The translations under genes were made by a program, and so were the position numbers. The notes under the pieces are model-generated. The model was not told the DNA's origin. It did not search any database and worked only from the letters and a program-made list of their open reading frames with translations. Of a stretch of DNA of 64,000 bases, positions 28,152 through 39,087 are shown one piece after another. The stretch comes from Burkholderiales bacterium (GTDB taxonomy: Bacteria > Pseudomonadota > Gammaproteobacteria > Burkholderiales > Burkholderiaceae_C), in contig JACRAY010000016.1 of NCBI GenBank assembly GCA_016213325.1, positions 121,184-185,183 on the forward strand, written 5' to 3'. Position 1 is the stretch's first letter; each line of letters starts with the position of its first letter.

Positions 28152-28928
28152 TCACTGGTCGACGAGGCTCCGGTAGCCGCCGCTCACTAACGCCCGCGCG
28201 CGCCGAATCAGGTGACGAACCTGGGCGCGCAACTCGCTGTCCGGGTTCCAGCTCTTGGCGACAGACTCGTCGCCGAAAACGTGCCTCGCAATCTCGCGTT
28301 GCGAAGCGCCAGCTCCGAGGCCATCGAATGCTTGAAGGGCGCGCATGTGCAGAAGTGCCATGCGGTCGGGGCGGCTGGGCGCGGATGCAGATCGATCGGC
28401 TCGATCGGGCGCCGATCTCCAGTGCTTACTGAAAGCTCGCCAAGTCTTGTCGGCGTGCGGGCCCGGCCTCAGAACGTATTCGAAAGGCATACCTTCCCGC
28501 ACATCGTGCCCGATCGCTAGGCGCAACTGCTCGCTTCCCGCAAAGCCCGTCAGGAGAACGTGCTTGCCATCGTGAACTAGCCGCTTTTGGCCGGGGATGG
28601 ACCAGAGACTGAAGCGTTCCGTGTCATCGGGCTCGTCGGGTTCTGGGGCGGCCTGCAGCCTGACTCGGTGGCTACGCGCCACGCGCCACACGGGACGCGC
28701 GACCCGTGCATCCGCGTGCGGGTCTTCGAGCGTCTCGATGTGCCAGCGCGAAGTGGGATCGCCCGTGTCGTTGCCATGCCGCCGAGACCATTCGGCTCGG
28801 TACTCAGCGTTGCGCCGCAGGTACTCCCAGGCCAGCGATGGCCCGTCGAGTCGCAAGATGTACAGGTATGCCGCCGGCGACTGCCAGCTCGTTGATTCCG
28901 CTTCGATGACCCGTCCCCTGTTCACCAA
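28152..28928 (-). CDS. DUF2285/DUF6499 family protein
   Basis: The 258-residue protein has an N-terminal part with SLAWEYLRRNAEYRAEW, typical of DUF6499, and a C-terminal DUF2285 region (AFDGLGAGASQREIARHVFGDESVAKSW, then ELRAQVRHLIRRARALVSGGYRSL) that contains an HTH. It is a regular ICE backbone gene upstream of the HTH-repA pair and probably a regulator. The upstream 287 bp hold no gene that I can support. Confidence 0.82.
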   Translation of the reverse strand: MVNRGRVIEAESTSWQSPAAYLYILRLDGPSLAWEYLRRNAEYRAEWSRRHGNDTGDPTSRWHIETLEDPHADARVARPVWRVARSHRVRLQAAPEPDEPDDTERFSLWSIPGQKRLVHDGKHVLLTGFAGSEQLRLAIGHDVREGMPFEYVLRPGPHADKTWRAFSKHWRSAPDRADRSASAPSRPDRMALLHMRALQAFDGLGAGASQREIARHVFGDESVAKSWNPDSELRAQVRHLIRRARALVSGGYRSLVDQ

Positions 28929-29215
28929 TCCACAGGCGGAGCGGATCGACGAGAGCGAGTCGGCGTTTCCTAGATCGTGTGTCCTCCGTGGAACCTGAAA
29001 TCAGCAAAGATGCATTTGAGTCTTAACGGAATGGCGGCACCGCCCGTGCCAAATTGCGTTTCGCGATAACCGGCGGAGCGATCATCGCGCCCCCGCGCGG
29101 CCTCGGCTCTAAACGGGACGCATTTTTTGAAACCAAGACTCGACGAGTCTGAGTCGTGACTTTGATTCACTGACTAAGCCTACGTGCCGACCCGCGCGCT
29201 GCGCGTTCGGCGGCA

Positions 29216-29560
29216 TCAGTCGTTGATCGATCCGTCCGCCGTTGCCTGCGCAGCGTATTCGCTGATGCGCCGTCTGGGTTTGAAATGCAAGTCGCGCTTG
29301 ACGGGCAGTTTGTTCGGACCGCGAATCGCTTCAAGGTCTGAGAGCTTCACATGGGCCAGTTCGGGAGCACCAATGCCAACGTCGCAGAGGCCATAGGCCG
29401 TGTCGCCGTCGGCTGGATCCAGTTCGGTCAACAACCAGACTGCGTGCGCGTCGGGTGTGAACAGCTTGACCACGGGAAAGGGGTCGCCGCGAGCGCCCTT
29501 GGCCGCCGCTCTCCCGTTTGAGAGGAGTTGCTCGCGTTGTTCGCCGGTGATGAGGCTCAC
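29216..29560 (-). CDS. DUF2958 family protein, copy 1
   Basis: The 114-residue protein (GTG start) has the DUF2958 core VVKLFTPDAHAVWLLTELDPADGDTAYGLCDVGIG and PELAHVKLSDLEAIRG. Function is unknown; the family is widespread in conjugative elements. A second, better conserved copy lies at 30241-30585, about 55-60 percent identical by eye. This copy has a truncated-looking C-terminus (ADGSIND). Confidence 0.85.
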   Translation of the reverse strand: MSLITGEQREQLLSNGRAAAKGARGDPFPVVKLFTPDAHAVWLLTELDPADGDTAYGLCDVGIGAPELAHVKLSDLEAIRGPNKLPVKRDLHFKPRRRISEYAAQATADGSIND

Positions 29561-29910
29561 GACGATCTCCCGTGCGACGCGGATTTCTCATCCCGCGAAC
29601 AAGCCAAGCCATAAGCACGCATCTCTGCAAACACGGAGACCCGGAGTGGCGCAATCACACCAACAAGCCAAAGCGGCATTGCGGAACCGCTCGCATCCGT
29701 GGATGCGCCGACCCGTAACGACGTCAACGCGAGAAATCGCATACGTGCAAAGGTGGAGAGGAGGAAAAGCGGGTTCCCATAGAAGCGGTATTGCACAGAA
29801 AAGGGAAAACGGCCATCAGGAAAGCGCTAGAAACTGACAAATGAGTCCTATAGATTGTAGCCCTATGAGATTCATTCAGTTGTCATCGACGTTCACACCT
29901 GAACGAACGA
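29561..29910. other. Intergenic region upstream of DUF2958 copy 1 and of the XRE gene
   Basis: This 350-bp stretch separates the divergent DUF2958 and XRE genes and must hold both promoters. No gene, repeat or structured element could be supported in it. Confidence 0.4.
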
Positions 29911-30207
29911 ATGACACAGAAGAGCTCCTTTGCTGCGGCCTTGAGAACGACTCGGAAAGCCCGCGGCTTGAGCCAGGAAGCCTTCTCGGATGTGTCGAGC
30001 CGCACCTATCTGAGCTCGCTCGAACGAGGGCTCAAGAGCCCAACGCTGAACAAGGTGGCGGAGCTCTGCGCGGTCTTGGAAGTTCACCCGCTGACGCTGC
30101 TCACGCTGTCCTATGCTACGGACGGCAAAGCCATCGAGAAGCTGTTCACTCGCTTGCGAGAGGAGTTGGATGCGGTGTTGATGTCGAAGGACGCTTCAAA
30201 GTCTTGA
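29911..30207 (+). CDS. XRE-family transcriptional regulator
   Basis: The 98-residue protein has a full XRE helix-turn-helix (FAAALRTTRKARGLSQEAFSDVSSRTYLSSLERGLKSPTLNKVAELC) and a short helical tail. It is the only plus-strand gene among these backbone genes and sits between two DUF2958 copies. It may be an autoregulated control gene for the element, but no operator is evident. The start lacks a strong ribosome site. Confidence 0.85.
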   Translation: MTQKSSFAAALRTTRKARGLSQEAFSDVSSRTYLSSLERGLKSPTLNKVAELCAVLEVHPLTLLTLSYATDGKAIEKLFTRLREELDAVLMSKDASKS

Positions 30208-30233
30208 AGCGCCAGCGCAGAAGCGCTGGCGCA
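30208..30233. terminator. Hairpin between convergent XRE and DUF2958 genes
   Basis: GCGCCAGCG (30209-30217) pairs with CGCTGGCGC (30224-30232), a 9-bp GC stem with a 6-nt loop. There is no real T-run, so this may be a weak or bidirectional terminator between the convergent stops. Confidence 0.5.
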
Positions 30234-30240
30234 TTGGCGG

Positions 30241-30585
30241 TTACGCCATGATTCTTCCCGCCAGCCGGGCCTCGCGTGCGTAGACGCTGATCGGCTTGTC
30301 GCCCAGGAAGTGGAGGTCACGCTCCACAGGCAGTCCCAGAGGCCCGCGCACCGTGGCGAGTTCCGCCAGACTCACAAAGCCCAGCTCAGGAAAGCCCAGA
30401 CCGAGGTCGCACAGGCCGAACGCCCGCTCCGCATCGTCAGGATCGATCTCCGTGAGCAACCAGGTCGCACCGGCATCAGGGGTGAACAGCTTCACCACGG
30501 GCGGGGGATCGAAGCGCTCGTTTTCGACGGACAGACGGCCGTTGGCCAGCATCTGCGCGCGCAGCGCGTCGGGGATGAGATTCAT
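30241..30585 (-). CDS. DUF2958 family protein, copy 2
   Basis: The 114-residue protein (MNLIPDALRAQMLANGRLSVENERFDPPPVVKLFTPDAG) is a typical DUF2958 member with WLLTEIDPDDAERAFGLCDLGLGFPELGFV. ATG 30585 is supported by AAGGAG upstream. It is the backbone copy next to the metabolic cargo; DUF736, its usual companion, lies beyond the cargo at 39849. Function is unknown. Confidence 0.88.
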   Translation of the reverse strand: MNLIPDALRAQMLANGRLSVENERFDPPPVVKLFTPDAGATWLLTEIDPDDAERAFGLCDLGLGFPELGFVSLAELATVRGPLGLPVERDLHFLGDKPISVYAREARLAGRIMA

Positions 30586-31049
30586 GATTGCAACTCCTTG
30601 AATGGACGCTCCCGATCGGAGCGCTGCGATCGGCGCGCGCGCGCATAGCGCGGCAGTCATACCCCCAACTCGGTCCGGTGCGGGCCGGGGGTTGACGGCA
30701 GTGCGGCGTGCGCCAAGCTGCGCTGCTTGTCCGATGGGAATGCGGCCATGCATGGAGGCCGAACGTCGTGGACCCCGACGATCTGCGGAGGCCCGATCCT
30801 CGAAATCGGCGAGAAGCAATGAAGCGCGCCAGCCGATCAGGCGCAGCCTTGTTCGGCGGACTTCCAGGGGCGCCAAGTGCGCGCGGCGGGGATTGGCTTC
30901 AGCCAGTCCCCTGGAGGCAAGCGAAGCGCGCAGCCCTCAGTGATGGAAGCCTTTGGGCCAACGGCTCGATGCGCAGCACGACGATGAATCGACGCAAAGT
31001 GAAACTGCGACGGCTGCCAGACTCCCTCCGATCCCGGCTAGCTGATGCG
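30586..31049. other. Non-coding stretch upstream of DUF2958, holding one copy of a structured repeat
   Basis: No gene is supported between the DUF2958 start and the pabB stop. The stretch contains the repeat copy at 30833-30915 and the DUF2958 promoter side. It forms the left border of the metabolic cargo. Confidence 0.5.
30833..30915. repeat. Structured dispersed repeat, copy 1
   Basis: This 83-nt segment is about 75-80 percent identical to 49677-49756. Both begin CCGATCAGGCGCAGCC and end CCCCTGGA. The 3' part folds as GGGGATTGGC - TTCA - GCCAGTCCCC, ten pairs with one G-T pair. The other copy keeps the fold with changed bases. It lies about 250 bp before DUF2958 copy 2. Confidence 0.65.
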
Positions 31050-32588
31050 TCAAACGCAGGTGCCAACCGCCCTGTCACCGACCGCCAGGAGCGCTGCCGG
31101 CGATCCGGCCGTTGACCGATCCATATCGGCGGCAGAGGCGGCGCGGAAGTGATCCGGCCTGCCGCCGTTCTCTAGAACCGCGACGATGTCGCGCCCTTTT
31201 GCCACAGTTTCCGCCCACTCGGCCGCCGGATCCGAATCCGCGACCACGGCGCCGCCGAGTTGCAACATCACTCTTCCGTCAGCAATAACTGCCGTGCGGA
31301 TCACGACCGACAAGTCCATGTTGCCGCGGCAGTCCAGATAGCCGATCGAGCCGGCGTACCAACCGCGGTGAAGCGGCTCGATTGTCTCAATGATTTCCAT
31401 CGCCTTCACCTTCGGAGCTCCAGTCATCGAACCCGGCGGCCAGCAGGCCCGCAGCAATTCATCGATGCCGCAGCCCGGACGCAACTGCGCCTGCACCGTA
31501 GAAACCATCTGCCAGACGCTGGCGTAGGGCTCGAGTGCGAACAGTTCGGGGACGCGCACGCTTCCGATCGCGGCCACGCGACCAAGATCGTTGCGCATCA
31601 GATCGACGATCATCACGTTCTCGGCACGGTCCTTCGCGCTCGAAGCCAGCCATTGGCGCTGCGCCTCATCCCCGGCGACATCTTTGCCGCGCGCCACCGT
31701 GCCTTTGATCGGGCGCGCCTCCACGCAGTCGCCGCGTCGGCGCAGGAATCGCTCTGGGGAGCAGCTGGCAACTGCGAAACCCGGTCCTTCCAGATAAGCG
31801 GCGAACGGCGCCGGGTGAACCGCCACAAGGTCTTCGTAAAGGGCCCAGGCGTCGCCCTCGAAAGCAGCATCTTCGAGGCGTGACAGATTGACTTGCAGCA
31901 CATCGCCACGTGCGATGGCTTCGCTGATGTTTCGGACGCCCGCCTCGAACTCGGGCCGTGGGGTGTGCTGGCGAAGAGATCCGACGCGCCAACAACCCCG
32001 CCCAGGCAAAGCGCCCCGAGCGCGCGCGAGCGTGAATGCCCAGGTCGCCTCACGACTATCGCCGTGAAACCGAAATGGCGGCTCGGGACGCCTTCGCGTG
32101 GTCGCGTGCCACCACCGGCCAGTGGGATGATGAAACCCGAGCACTTGATCCACTTCCATCCACCACTGTCGGGGCAGCTTGGGGTCGTTTCGCGCGGTGG
32201 ACAAACCGTGTGCGTCCGGGCGCGCGAGCTCATACCCCAGCACCCCCACCCAGCCGCCGATGAAGTCCATGCCGTCCGGGCATTCACCGACAATGTTGAT
32301 GCTCCGAGCGCGGCCGGCAGCGACTTCGGCGAGCGCTTCGAAAGGATCGGCCCATGTTGCAGTCTCGGCGCCGCCCACTTCGAGACGGGTGGCCGCCTCG
32401 TCTGTGTACAGTGTGGCCAGCGATGGTCCGGCAATGTAGGACCACTGAGCTTGCCGCGGCATGGGAAGCGCACTTTCCAGAAGTGCGAACCGACCCGCGC
32501 CGCGCAGTCGCGACATGGTGTCGCGGGGCCCGTCGGGAAGGTCCACGGGGCGAATCGTCACTTCCGTCTCAAAAATGTCTTCACTCAT
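31050..32588 (-). CDS. pabB: Aminodeoxychorismate synthase component I
   Basis: The 512-residue protein is a chorismate-binding enzyme with PIKGTVARG (the Lys form typical of PabB rather than the PIAGT of anthranilate synthase), DLMRNDLGRVAAIGSV and PGSMTGAPKVKAMEIIETIEP. It should aminate chorismate to 4-amino-4-deoxychorismate with a PabA glutaminase, for folate synthesis. There is no fused PabC lyase domain and neither pabA nor pabC is nearby. ATG 32588 has GGAG upstream. Its start overlaps that of the divergent UbiC-like gene. Confidence 0.85.
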   Translation of the reverse strand: MSEDIFETEVTIRPVDLPDGPRDTMSRLRGAGRFALLESALPMPRQAQWSYIAGPSLATLYTDEAATRLEVGGAETATWADPFEALAEVAAGRARSINIVGECPDGMDFIGGWVGVLGYELARPDAHGLSTARNDPKLPRQWWMEVDQVLGFHHPTGRWWHATTRRRPEPPFRFHGDSREATWAFTLARARGALPGRGCWRVGSLRQHTPRPEFEAGVRNISEAIARGDVLQVNLSRLEDAAFEGDAWALYEDLVAVHPAPFAAYLEGPGFAVASCSPERFLRRRGDCVEARPIKGTVARGKDVAGDEAQRQWLASSAKDRAENVMIVDLMRNDLGRVAAIGSVRVPELFALEPYASVWQMVSTVQAQLRPGCGIDELLRACWPPGSMTGAPKVKAMEIIETIEPLHRGWYAGSIGYLDCRGNMDLSVVIRTAVIADGRVMLQLGGAVVADSDPAAEWAETVAKGRDIVAVLENGGRPDHFRAASAADMDRSTAGSPAALLAVGDRAVGTCV

Positions 32589-33153
32589 TGATCAGTCACT
32601 CCAACGCCGACGATTCCACGATGCTTCCGCATCCCCCGCCCTGGCGGCACATGCCAAGAGCATGTTGCAGCTGCTGCTGGCCCAGGACGGGTCGACCACA
32701 CGATTGTGCGAAGCGATCGCAGCGGGCCCTGTGACCTTGCACATGATCGAACAGCAGATCGTGGGTACCGTGCCTGCCGAAGTTCGCGCCGTGCTTCCCG
32801 GCGCGAGATTCCTCGAGCGCATTACCTGCCTGGCGGCACACGGCGAGGTGTTGATGGACAACCTGTCCTACATTGCCCTGGACGGCCTGGCCCCGGACGT
32901 TCGGCGCGATCTGGAGGACGGCGTCATGCCGATCGGCCACCTGTTGTCGCGTATGTGGGTGCGCCGCTCGATCCTCGATGCGAAGCCGTCGCTGTATGCG
33001 AAGCTATGGGGCGCCGTGGGGCTGCCCGACCTGGACGCCTCTCGCACCTACTGCATATCAACACCCGAAGGCCCGCGCATGGTGATCTCAGAAACCTTTC
33101 GCCGGGGAATGCTGATGACGCCCGGCCCTGGCGAGCCCACACGCGATTCTTGA
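32575..33153 (+). CDS. Chorismate pyruvate-lyase family protein (UbiC-like)
   Basis: The 192-residue protein resembles the DUF98/chorismate lyase family: EVRAVLPGARFLERITCLAAHGEVLMDNLSYIAL, then DLEDGVMPIGHLLSRMWVRRSIL and PEGPRMVISETFRRGML. Members release 4-hydroxybenzoate and pyruvate from chorismate. Beside pabB and in the absence of pabC it could instead act on aminodeoxychorismate to give p-aminobenzoate; this is inference. ATG 32575 lies inside the divergent pabB start and has no clear ribosome site. ATG 32662 is an alternative, but would drop about 29 residues. It converges on panC with a 12-bp gap. Confidence 0.72.
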   Translation: MSSLIDQSLQRRRFHDASASPALAAHAKSMLQLLLAQDGSTTRLCEAIAAGPVTLHMIEQQIVGTVPAEVRAVLPGARFLERITCLAAHGEVLMDNLSYIALDGLAPDVRRDLEDGVMPIGHLLSRMWVRRSILDAKPSLYAKLWGAVGLPDLDASRTYCISTPEGPRMVISETFRRGMLMTPGPGEPTRDS

Positions 33154-33165
33154 CCGCCTTGGTAT

Positions 33166-34816
<1,651 letters not shown>

Positions 34817-34820
<4 letters not shown>

Positions 34821-35836
34821 GCGATGGGCGTGAGCTGGCCTTGCTTCAGACCCAGCCTTGCCAGCAGATCGAGGTCGGCCTGCGTGTCGGGGTTGCCGGT
34901 GGTGAGCAGCTTGTCGCCGTAGAAGATGGAATTGGCGCCGGCAAGGAAGCACAGCGCTTGCACCGCATCTCCCATCTGCTGACGGCCGGCGGACAGGCGC
35001 ACGCGCGCCCTGGGCATCGTGATGCGCGCCACCGCGATCGTGCGAACGAATTCGAACGGATCGAGTGGCGCCTGGTCGGCTAGCGGCGTGCCTTGCACGC
35101 GCACGAGGTGGTTGATCGGGACCGACTCCGGGTACGGATCGAGGTTGGCGAGCTGCGCGACGAGGCCGGCGCGCTGCACGCGCGACTCGCCCATGCCGAC
35201 GATTCCGCCGCAGCAGACCTTCACGCCCGCCTCTCGCACCCGCCCGAGCGTGTCGAGCCGGTCCTGATAGTCGCGCGTGGTGACGATGTCGCCGTAGAAG
35301 TCGGGCGCGCTGTCCAGGTTGTGGTTGTAATAGTCCAGGCCGGCACCGCGCAGCGTCTGCGCATGGCCGTCTTCGAGCATGCCGAGCGTTGCGCAGGTTT
35401 CCAGGCCGAGTGACTTCACTGTCGCCACCAGCTCGGCGACTTTCTCAACGTCGCGGTCCTTCGGGGCGCGCCACGCCGCGCCCATGCAAAAGCGCGTTGC
35501 GCCGGCATCCTTCGCGCGTTGCGCGGCCGCCAGCACTGCGGCAGGTTCCATCAATTTGGAAGCTTCGACGCCGGTGTCGTAGCGGGCCGCTTGGGGGCAG
35601 TAGCTGCAGTCCTCCGGGCAGCCGCCGGTCTTGATCGACAACAAGGTGGCAAACTCGATGAGAGTGGGATCGAAGCGTTCACGGTGCACGGATTGCGCAC
35701 GATGCAGAAGATCCGGAAACGGCAACTCAAATAAGGCTTGCACCTCGTGCACCGTCCAACGGTTGGCTGCGGCGGGCCGGGAGGCGGCGGGTAAGGGCCG
35801 ATGAAGGGTCACTGCTTGCTCGACGAGGCTGTTCAA
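34817..35836 (-). CDS. bioB: Biotin synthase
   Basis: The radical SAM enzyme inserts sulfur into dethiobiotin. It carries the cluster motif [16 protein letters not shown] (CxxxCxxC) and the late [11 protein letters not shown] typical of BioB. The frame is open to a GTG (35866) next to the bioF stop, but TTG 35836 has GGAGA at good spacing and is preferred; the protein is then 339 residues. Its stop overlaps panB. Confidence 0.93.
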
Positions 35837-35866
35837 AGGTGTCTCCAAGTAAAGGACGGCTGGCAC

Positions 35867-37096
35867 TCAGGCCAGCGCGAGGTTTGAACGTGGGCCGCTG
35901 AGCGGTGCACCGGCAGCCAGCTCGGACAGCGCCAGGATCAAGTGATCCACATTGGCGTGGCTGTGGGCCGCAGACAGCGCAATGCGCAGGCGTGCCGTGC
36001 CCTCGGGCACCGTGGGCGGGCGGATCGCGGGTACCCAGAGGCCCCGTTCGCGCAGTCCTTCCATCACGGCCAATGCCTCGTGGTTGGAGCCGATGACCAG
36101 CGCCTGGATTGCAGTGCTCGACCGGACCAGCTTCCAGCTTGTGCTGCGCAGTACAACCCCCAACCCGCCGCGCAGCTGCGCGATCAGGCGATCCAGGTGC
36201 TCGCGGCGCCATTGCTCGGCCTCGATCAGGCGCACGCTCGCGCGCAGCGCGCTCGCCAGCATAGGCGGCGCGGCGGTAGCAAAGATGTAGCTGCGGGTTT
36301 TCTGGAGCAGCCATTCGATCAGAACATCGCTGCCAGCCACAAACGCACCGGCCACACCGGCCGCCTTGCCGAGCGTCGCCATGTAAAGAACCCGATGCGA
36401 CGCTCGCCTGCCGGTCAGTCCCACATGCGCGAGGCTTCCGCGGCCCTGCGGGCCCCGCACGCCAAAGCCGTGTGCGTCATCCAGCAGCAGCAGTGCGTCA
36501 TGACGTTCGCACAGTGCCAGCAGGCGCGGGATGTCGGCGACGTCACCGTCCATACTGAACACCGCATCGCTGATCACCAGTTTGCGCGGCGCAGTGCTGC
36601 CAGCCAGCGCAGACTCCAGCGCACCCAGGTCGGCGTGCGCGTAGCGGTGAATCTTTGCACGGGACAGCCGGGCGCCATCAATCAGACAGGCATGGTTGAG
36701 CGAGTCCGAGAACAGCGCGTCGCCTTCGCCGACCAGGGCGGGGATGATGCCGATGTTGGTCGCATAGCCCGCGTAGAAGTACAGGGCGCGCGGCAGCTGG
36801 GTGAAATCGGCCAGTTCCTGCTCAAGCGCCTCGTTGGCAGCGCTGTGACCGCTGACCAGGGGCGAGGCGCCGGCACCCACGCCGAGCTCCCTCGCTCCGG
36901 CACAGGCCGCTTCGATCAGGTCCGGGTGACTGGCCAGACCCAGGTAGTCGTTGCTGCAAAACGCGAGCATCGATTCGCCATCGACGAACAGACGGGCGCC
37001 GGTTTCGGGAACGACCACCCGTCGGCGCCGACGCAAGAGACTATGGTCGAGCTCGGCGATGCGGCCGGGAAATTCATCAATCCAGGAAGAATTCAT
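35867..37096 (-). CDS. bioF: 8-amino-7-oxononanoate synthase
   Basis: The 409-residue PLP enzyme condenses pimeloyl-thioester and alanine. It shows [45 protein letters not shown] and [14 protein letters not shown] with the PLP Lys. ATG 37096 gives an ATGA overlap with the bioD stop; ATG 37102 is two codons upstream. No bioC, bioH, bioW or other pimeloyl-making gene is near, so the thioester must come from the host. Confidence 0.93.
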   Translation of the reverse strand: MNSSWIDEFPGRIAELDHSLLRRRRRVVVPETGARLFVDGESMLAFCSNDYLGLASHPDLIEAACAGARELGVGAGASPLVSGHSAANEALEQELADFTQLPRALYFYAGYATNIGIIPALVGEGDALFSDSLNHACLIDGARLSRAKIHRYAHADLGALESALAGSTAPRKLVISDAVFSMDGDVADIPRLLALCERHDALLLLDDAHGFGVRGPQGRGSLAHVGLTGRRASHRVLYMATLGKAAGVAGAFVAGSDVLIEWLLQKTRSYIFATAAPPMLASALRASVRLIEAEQWRREHLDRLIAQLRGGLGVVLRSTSWKLVRSSTAIQALVIGSNHEALAVMEGLRERGLWVPAIRPPTVPEGTARLRIALSAAHSHANVDHLILALSELAAGAPLSGPRSNLALA

Positions 37097-37764
37097 GTCC
37101 ATGCGTTAGGAAGTTTGAAGAACGCACCCCGTACCTCAGGCGGGCTCTGGTGCGGAATGTCAGCCAGCAAGGGCGCAGCGAGCCGCCGTTCCAGCCAGGC
37201 GACGTTGGCATCCTGGGCATCCATCGCGGGGTCGATGCGATTGGCGACCCAGCCCGCCAGCGCGAGGCCGCGCGCGCGGATCGCTTCGGCGGTGAGCACC
37301 GCATGGTTGAGGCAACCCAGCCGCAGACCGACTACCAGCAGCACGGGCAGTGCCAGCGCCTGCGCGAGATCGGCGCCAGTTTCGGTTTCTGACAAGGGCA
37401 CATGAAAGCCGCCCGCGCCCTCCACCACGACGGCGTCGGCTCGGCGCGCGAGTTCACGGTAGCACCGCACGATGTGGCCGATTTCGATCCGCACGCCGGC
37501 ACGCTCCGCTGCAATATGCGGCGACAGCGGGTCGGGCAGCAAGACGGGGTTGTCCAACTCGGGGGGCACTTCGATCGTGGACGCCGCGCGCAGTGCTACC
37601 GCGTCTTCGCTGATGCACCGCTCGCCCATGCGAACGACGCCGGCGGCGACCGGCTTCATGCCCACGACGCGTCGATGATGAAGCGCCAGTGCATTCAACA
37701 AGGACGCCGCGACGTGGGTCTTGCCAACACCGGTGTCGGTGCCCGTGATGAAGCAGCCGATCAT
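37093..37764 (-). CDS. bioD: Dethiobiotin synthetase
   Basis: The 223-residue ATPase has the P-loop [23 protein letters not shown] and [17 protein letters not shown]. It closes the ureido ring of dethiobiotin. It starts in the bioA stop and ends in the bioF start (both ATGA). Length is normal. Confidence 0.94.
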   Translation of the reverse strand: MIGCFITGTDTGVGKTHVAASLLNALALHHRRVVGMKPVAAGVVRMGERCISEDAVALRAASTIEVPPELDNPVLLPDPLSPHIAAERAGVRIEIGHIVRCYRELARRADAVVVEGAGGFHVPLSETETGADLAQALALPVLLVVGLRLGCLNHAVLTAEAIRARGLALAGWVANRIDPAMDAQDANVAWLERRLAAPLLADIPHQSPPEVRGAFFKLPNAWT

Positions 37765-39086
37765 GCCGCGGTCCGCTCTTCGGCCAGCGTGGCCTCGAGA
37801 GCCGCCAAGGCTCCCTGCGCGAGCCATTGAACGGCCTTGGCGTCCAGCACATACGGAGGCATCGCGTAGAGCGTGCGGCCGATGGGGCGCAGCAGTACGC
37901 CATGGGCCATCGCATGGCGGTGGTAGCGCCGCGCAAAATCGGGCAGCGCCGTCTCCACATCCCAGGCCCAGATCATCCCGAGATGGCGCGCATCGCGTAC
38001 GCGGGGATGCGCCGAAAGCGGCGCAAGTGCCTTGTCCAGGTCGCGCGCCAGTCGAACGTTGGCAGTCAACACGTCCAGCCGCTCGAAGATCTCCAGCGTG
38101 GCCAAGGCGGCGCGGCAAGCCAGCGGATTACCGGTATAGGAATGCGAGTGCAGGAACCCGCGAGCCACTTCATCGTCGTAAAAGGCTTCATACACATCGT
38201 CTGTGGTGAGCACCGTCGACAACGGCAAGGTGCCTCCCGTCAGTCCCTTGGACAGGCAGATGAAGTCGGGACGGATGCCGGCTTGCTGGTGCGCGAACAT
38301 CGTGCCGGTGCGCCCGAACCCTGTGGCGATCTCGTCGACGATCAGGTGCACCTCGTGGCGGTCGCATAGCTGACGCGCGACACGCAGGTATTCGGCGTCG
38401 TACATCGCCATGCCGGCCGCGCATTGCACGAGCGGCTCGACGATCAGCGCGGCAGTGTCCTGCGCGTATGTGATGAGCCAAGCTTCCAACGAAGCAACAC
38501 AGCGCCGCGCCACATCGATGGAAGTCTCTGCGGCCTTGGCACCGCGCGCATCCGGACTGCTGACCGTGGCCGCCAGCCGCACCAGCGGCGCATACGCTTC
38601 GCGAAAGAGCGGCACATCGGTCACCGCCAGAGCGCCCACGGTTTCTCCGTGGTACCCGCCCGCCAATCCGACGAAACGGCACTTCGTGGGCCGCCCGCGG
38701 TTGCGCCAGTAATGTGCGCTCATCTTCAGCGCGATCTCGGTGGCGCTGGCGCCGTCGCTGCCGTAGAACGCATGGCCCAGCCCGGTGAGCGCAGCCAGGC
38801 GTTCGGACAGCTCCACCACGGGGGCATGCGTGAAGCCGGCCAGCATCACGTGATCCAAATGCTCCAGCTGATCAGTGAGCGCCGCCTTGATGTGCGGATG
38901 GCCGTGGCCGAAGAGGTTCACCCACCACGAACTGATGCCGTCCAGGTAACGCTTGCCATCGACATCATGCAGCCACGGCCCCGATGCACGCGCGATGGCA
39001 ATCGGCAGCTGCGCTTCGTGCAGCTTCATTTGCGTGCAGGGATGCCAGACAGTGCGCACGCTGCGCGCGGCCAGGGACTCGCTCAT
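37761..39086 (-). CDS. bioA: Adenosylmethionine-8-amino-7-oxononanoate aminotransferase
   Basis: The 441-residue PLP aminotransferase uses SAM to make 7,8-diaminopelargonate. Motifs are SSWWVNLFGHGHP, GYHGETVGALAVTD, LIVDEIATGFGRTGTMF and CLSKGLTGGTLPLS (PLP Lys). The N-terminus VRTVWHPCTQMK is that of BioA. ATG 39086 follows the panD stop by one base. Confidence 0.94.
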   Translation of the reverse strand: MSESLAARSVRTVWHPCTQMKLHEAQLPIAIARASGPWLHDVDGKRYLDGISSWWVNLFGHGHPHIKAALTDQLEHLDHVMLAGFTHAPVVELSERLAALTGLGHAFYGSDGASATEIALKMSAHYWRNRGRPTKCRFVGLAGGYHGETVGALAVTDVPLFREAYAPLVRLAATVSSPDARGAKAAETSIDVARRCVASLEAWLITYAQDTAALIVEPLVQCAAGMAMYDAEYLRVARQLCDRHEVHLIVDEIATGFGRTGTMFAHQQAGIRPDFICLSKGLTGGTLPLSTVLTTDDVYEAFYDDEVARGFLHSHSYTGNPLACRAALATLEIFERLDVLTANVRLARDLDKALAPLSAHPRVRDARHLGMIWAWDVETALPDFARRYHRHAMAHGVLLRPIGRTLYAMPPYVLDAKAVQWLAQGALAALEATLAEERTAA

Positions 39087-39087
39087 G

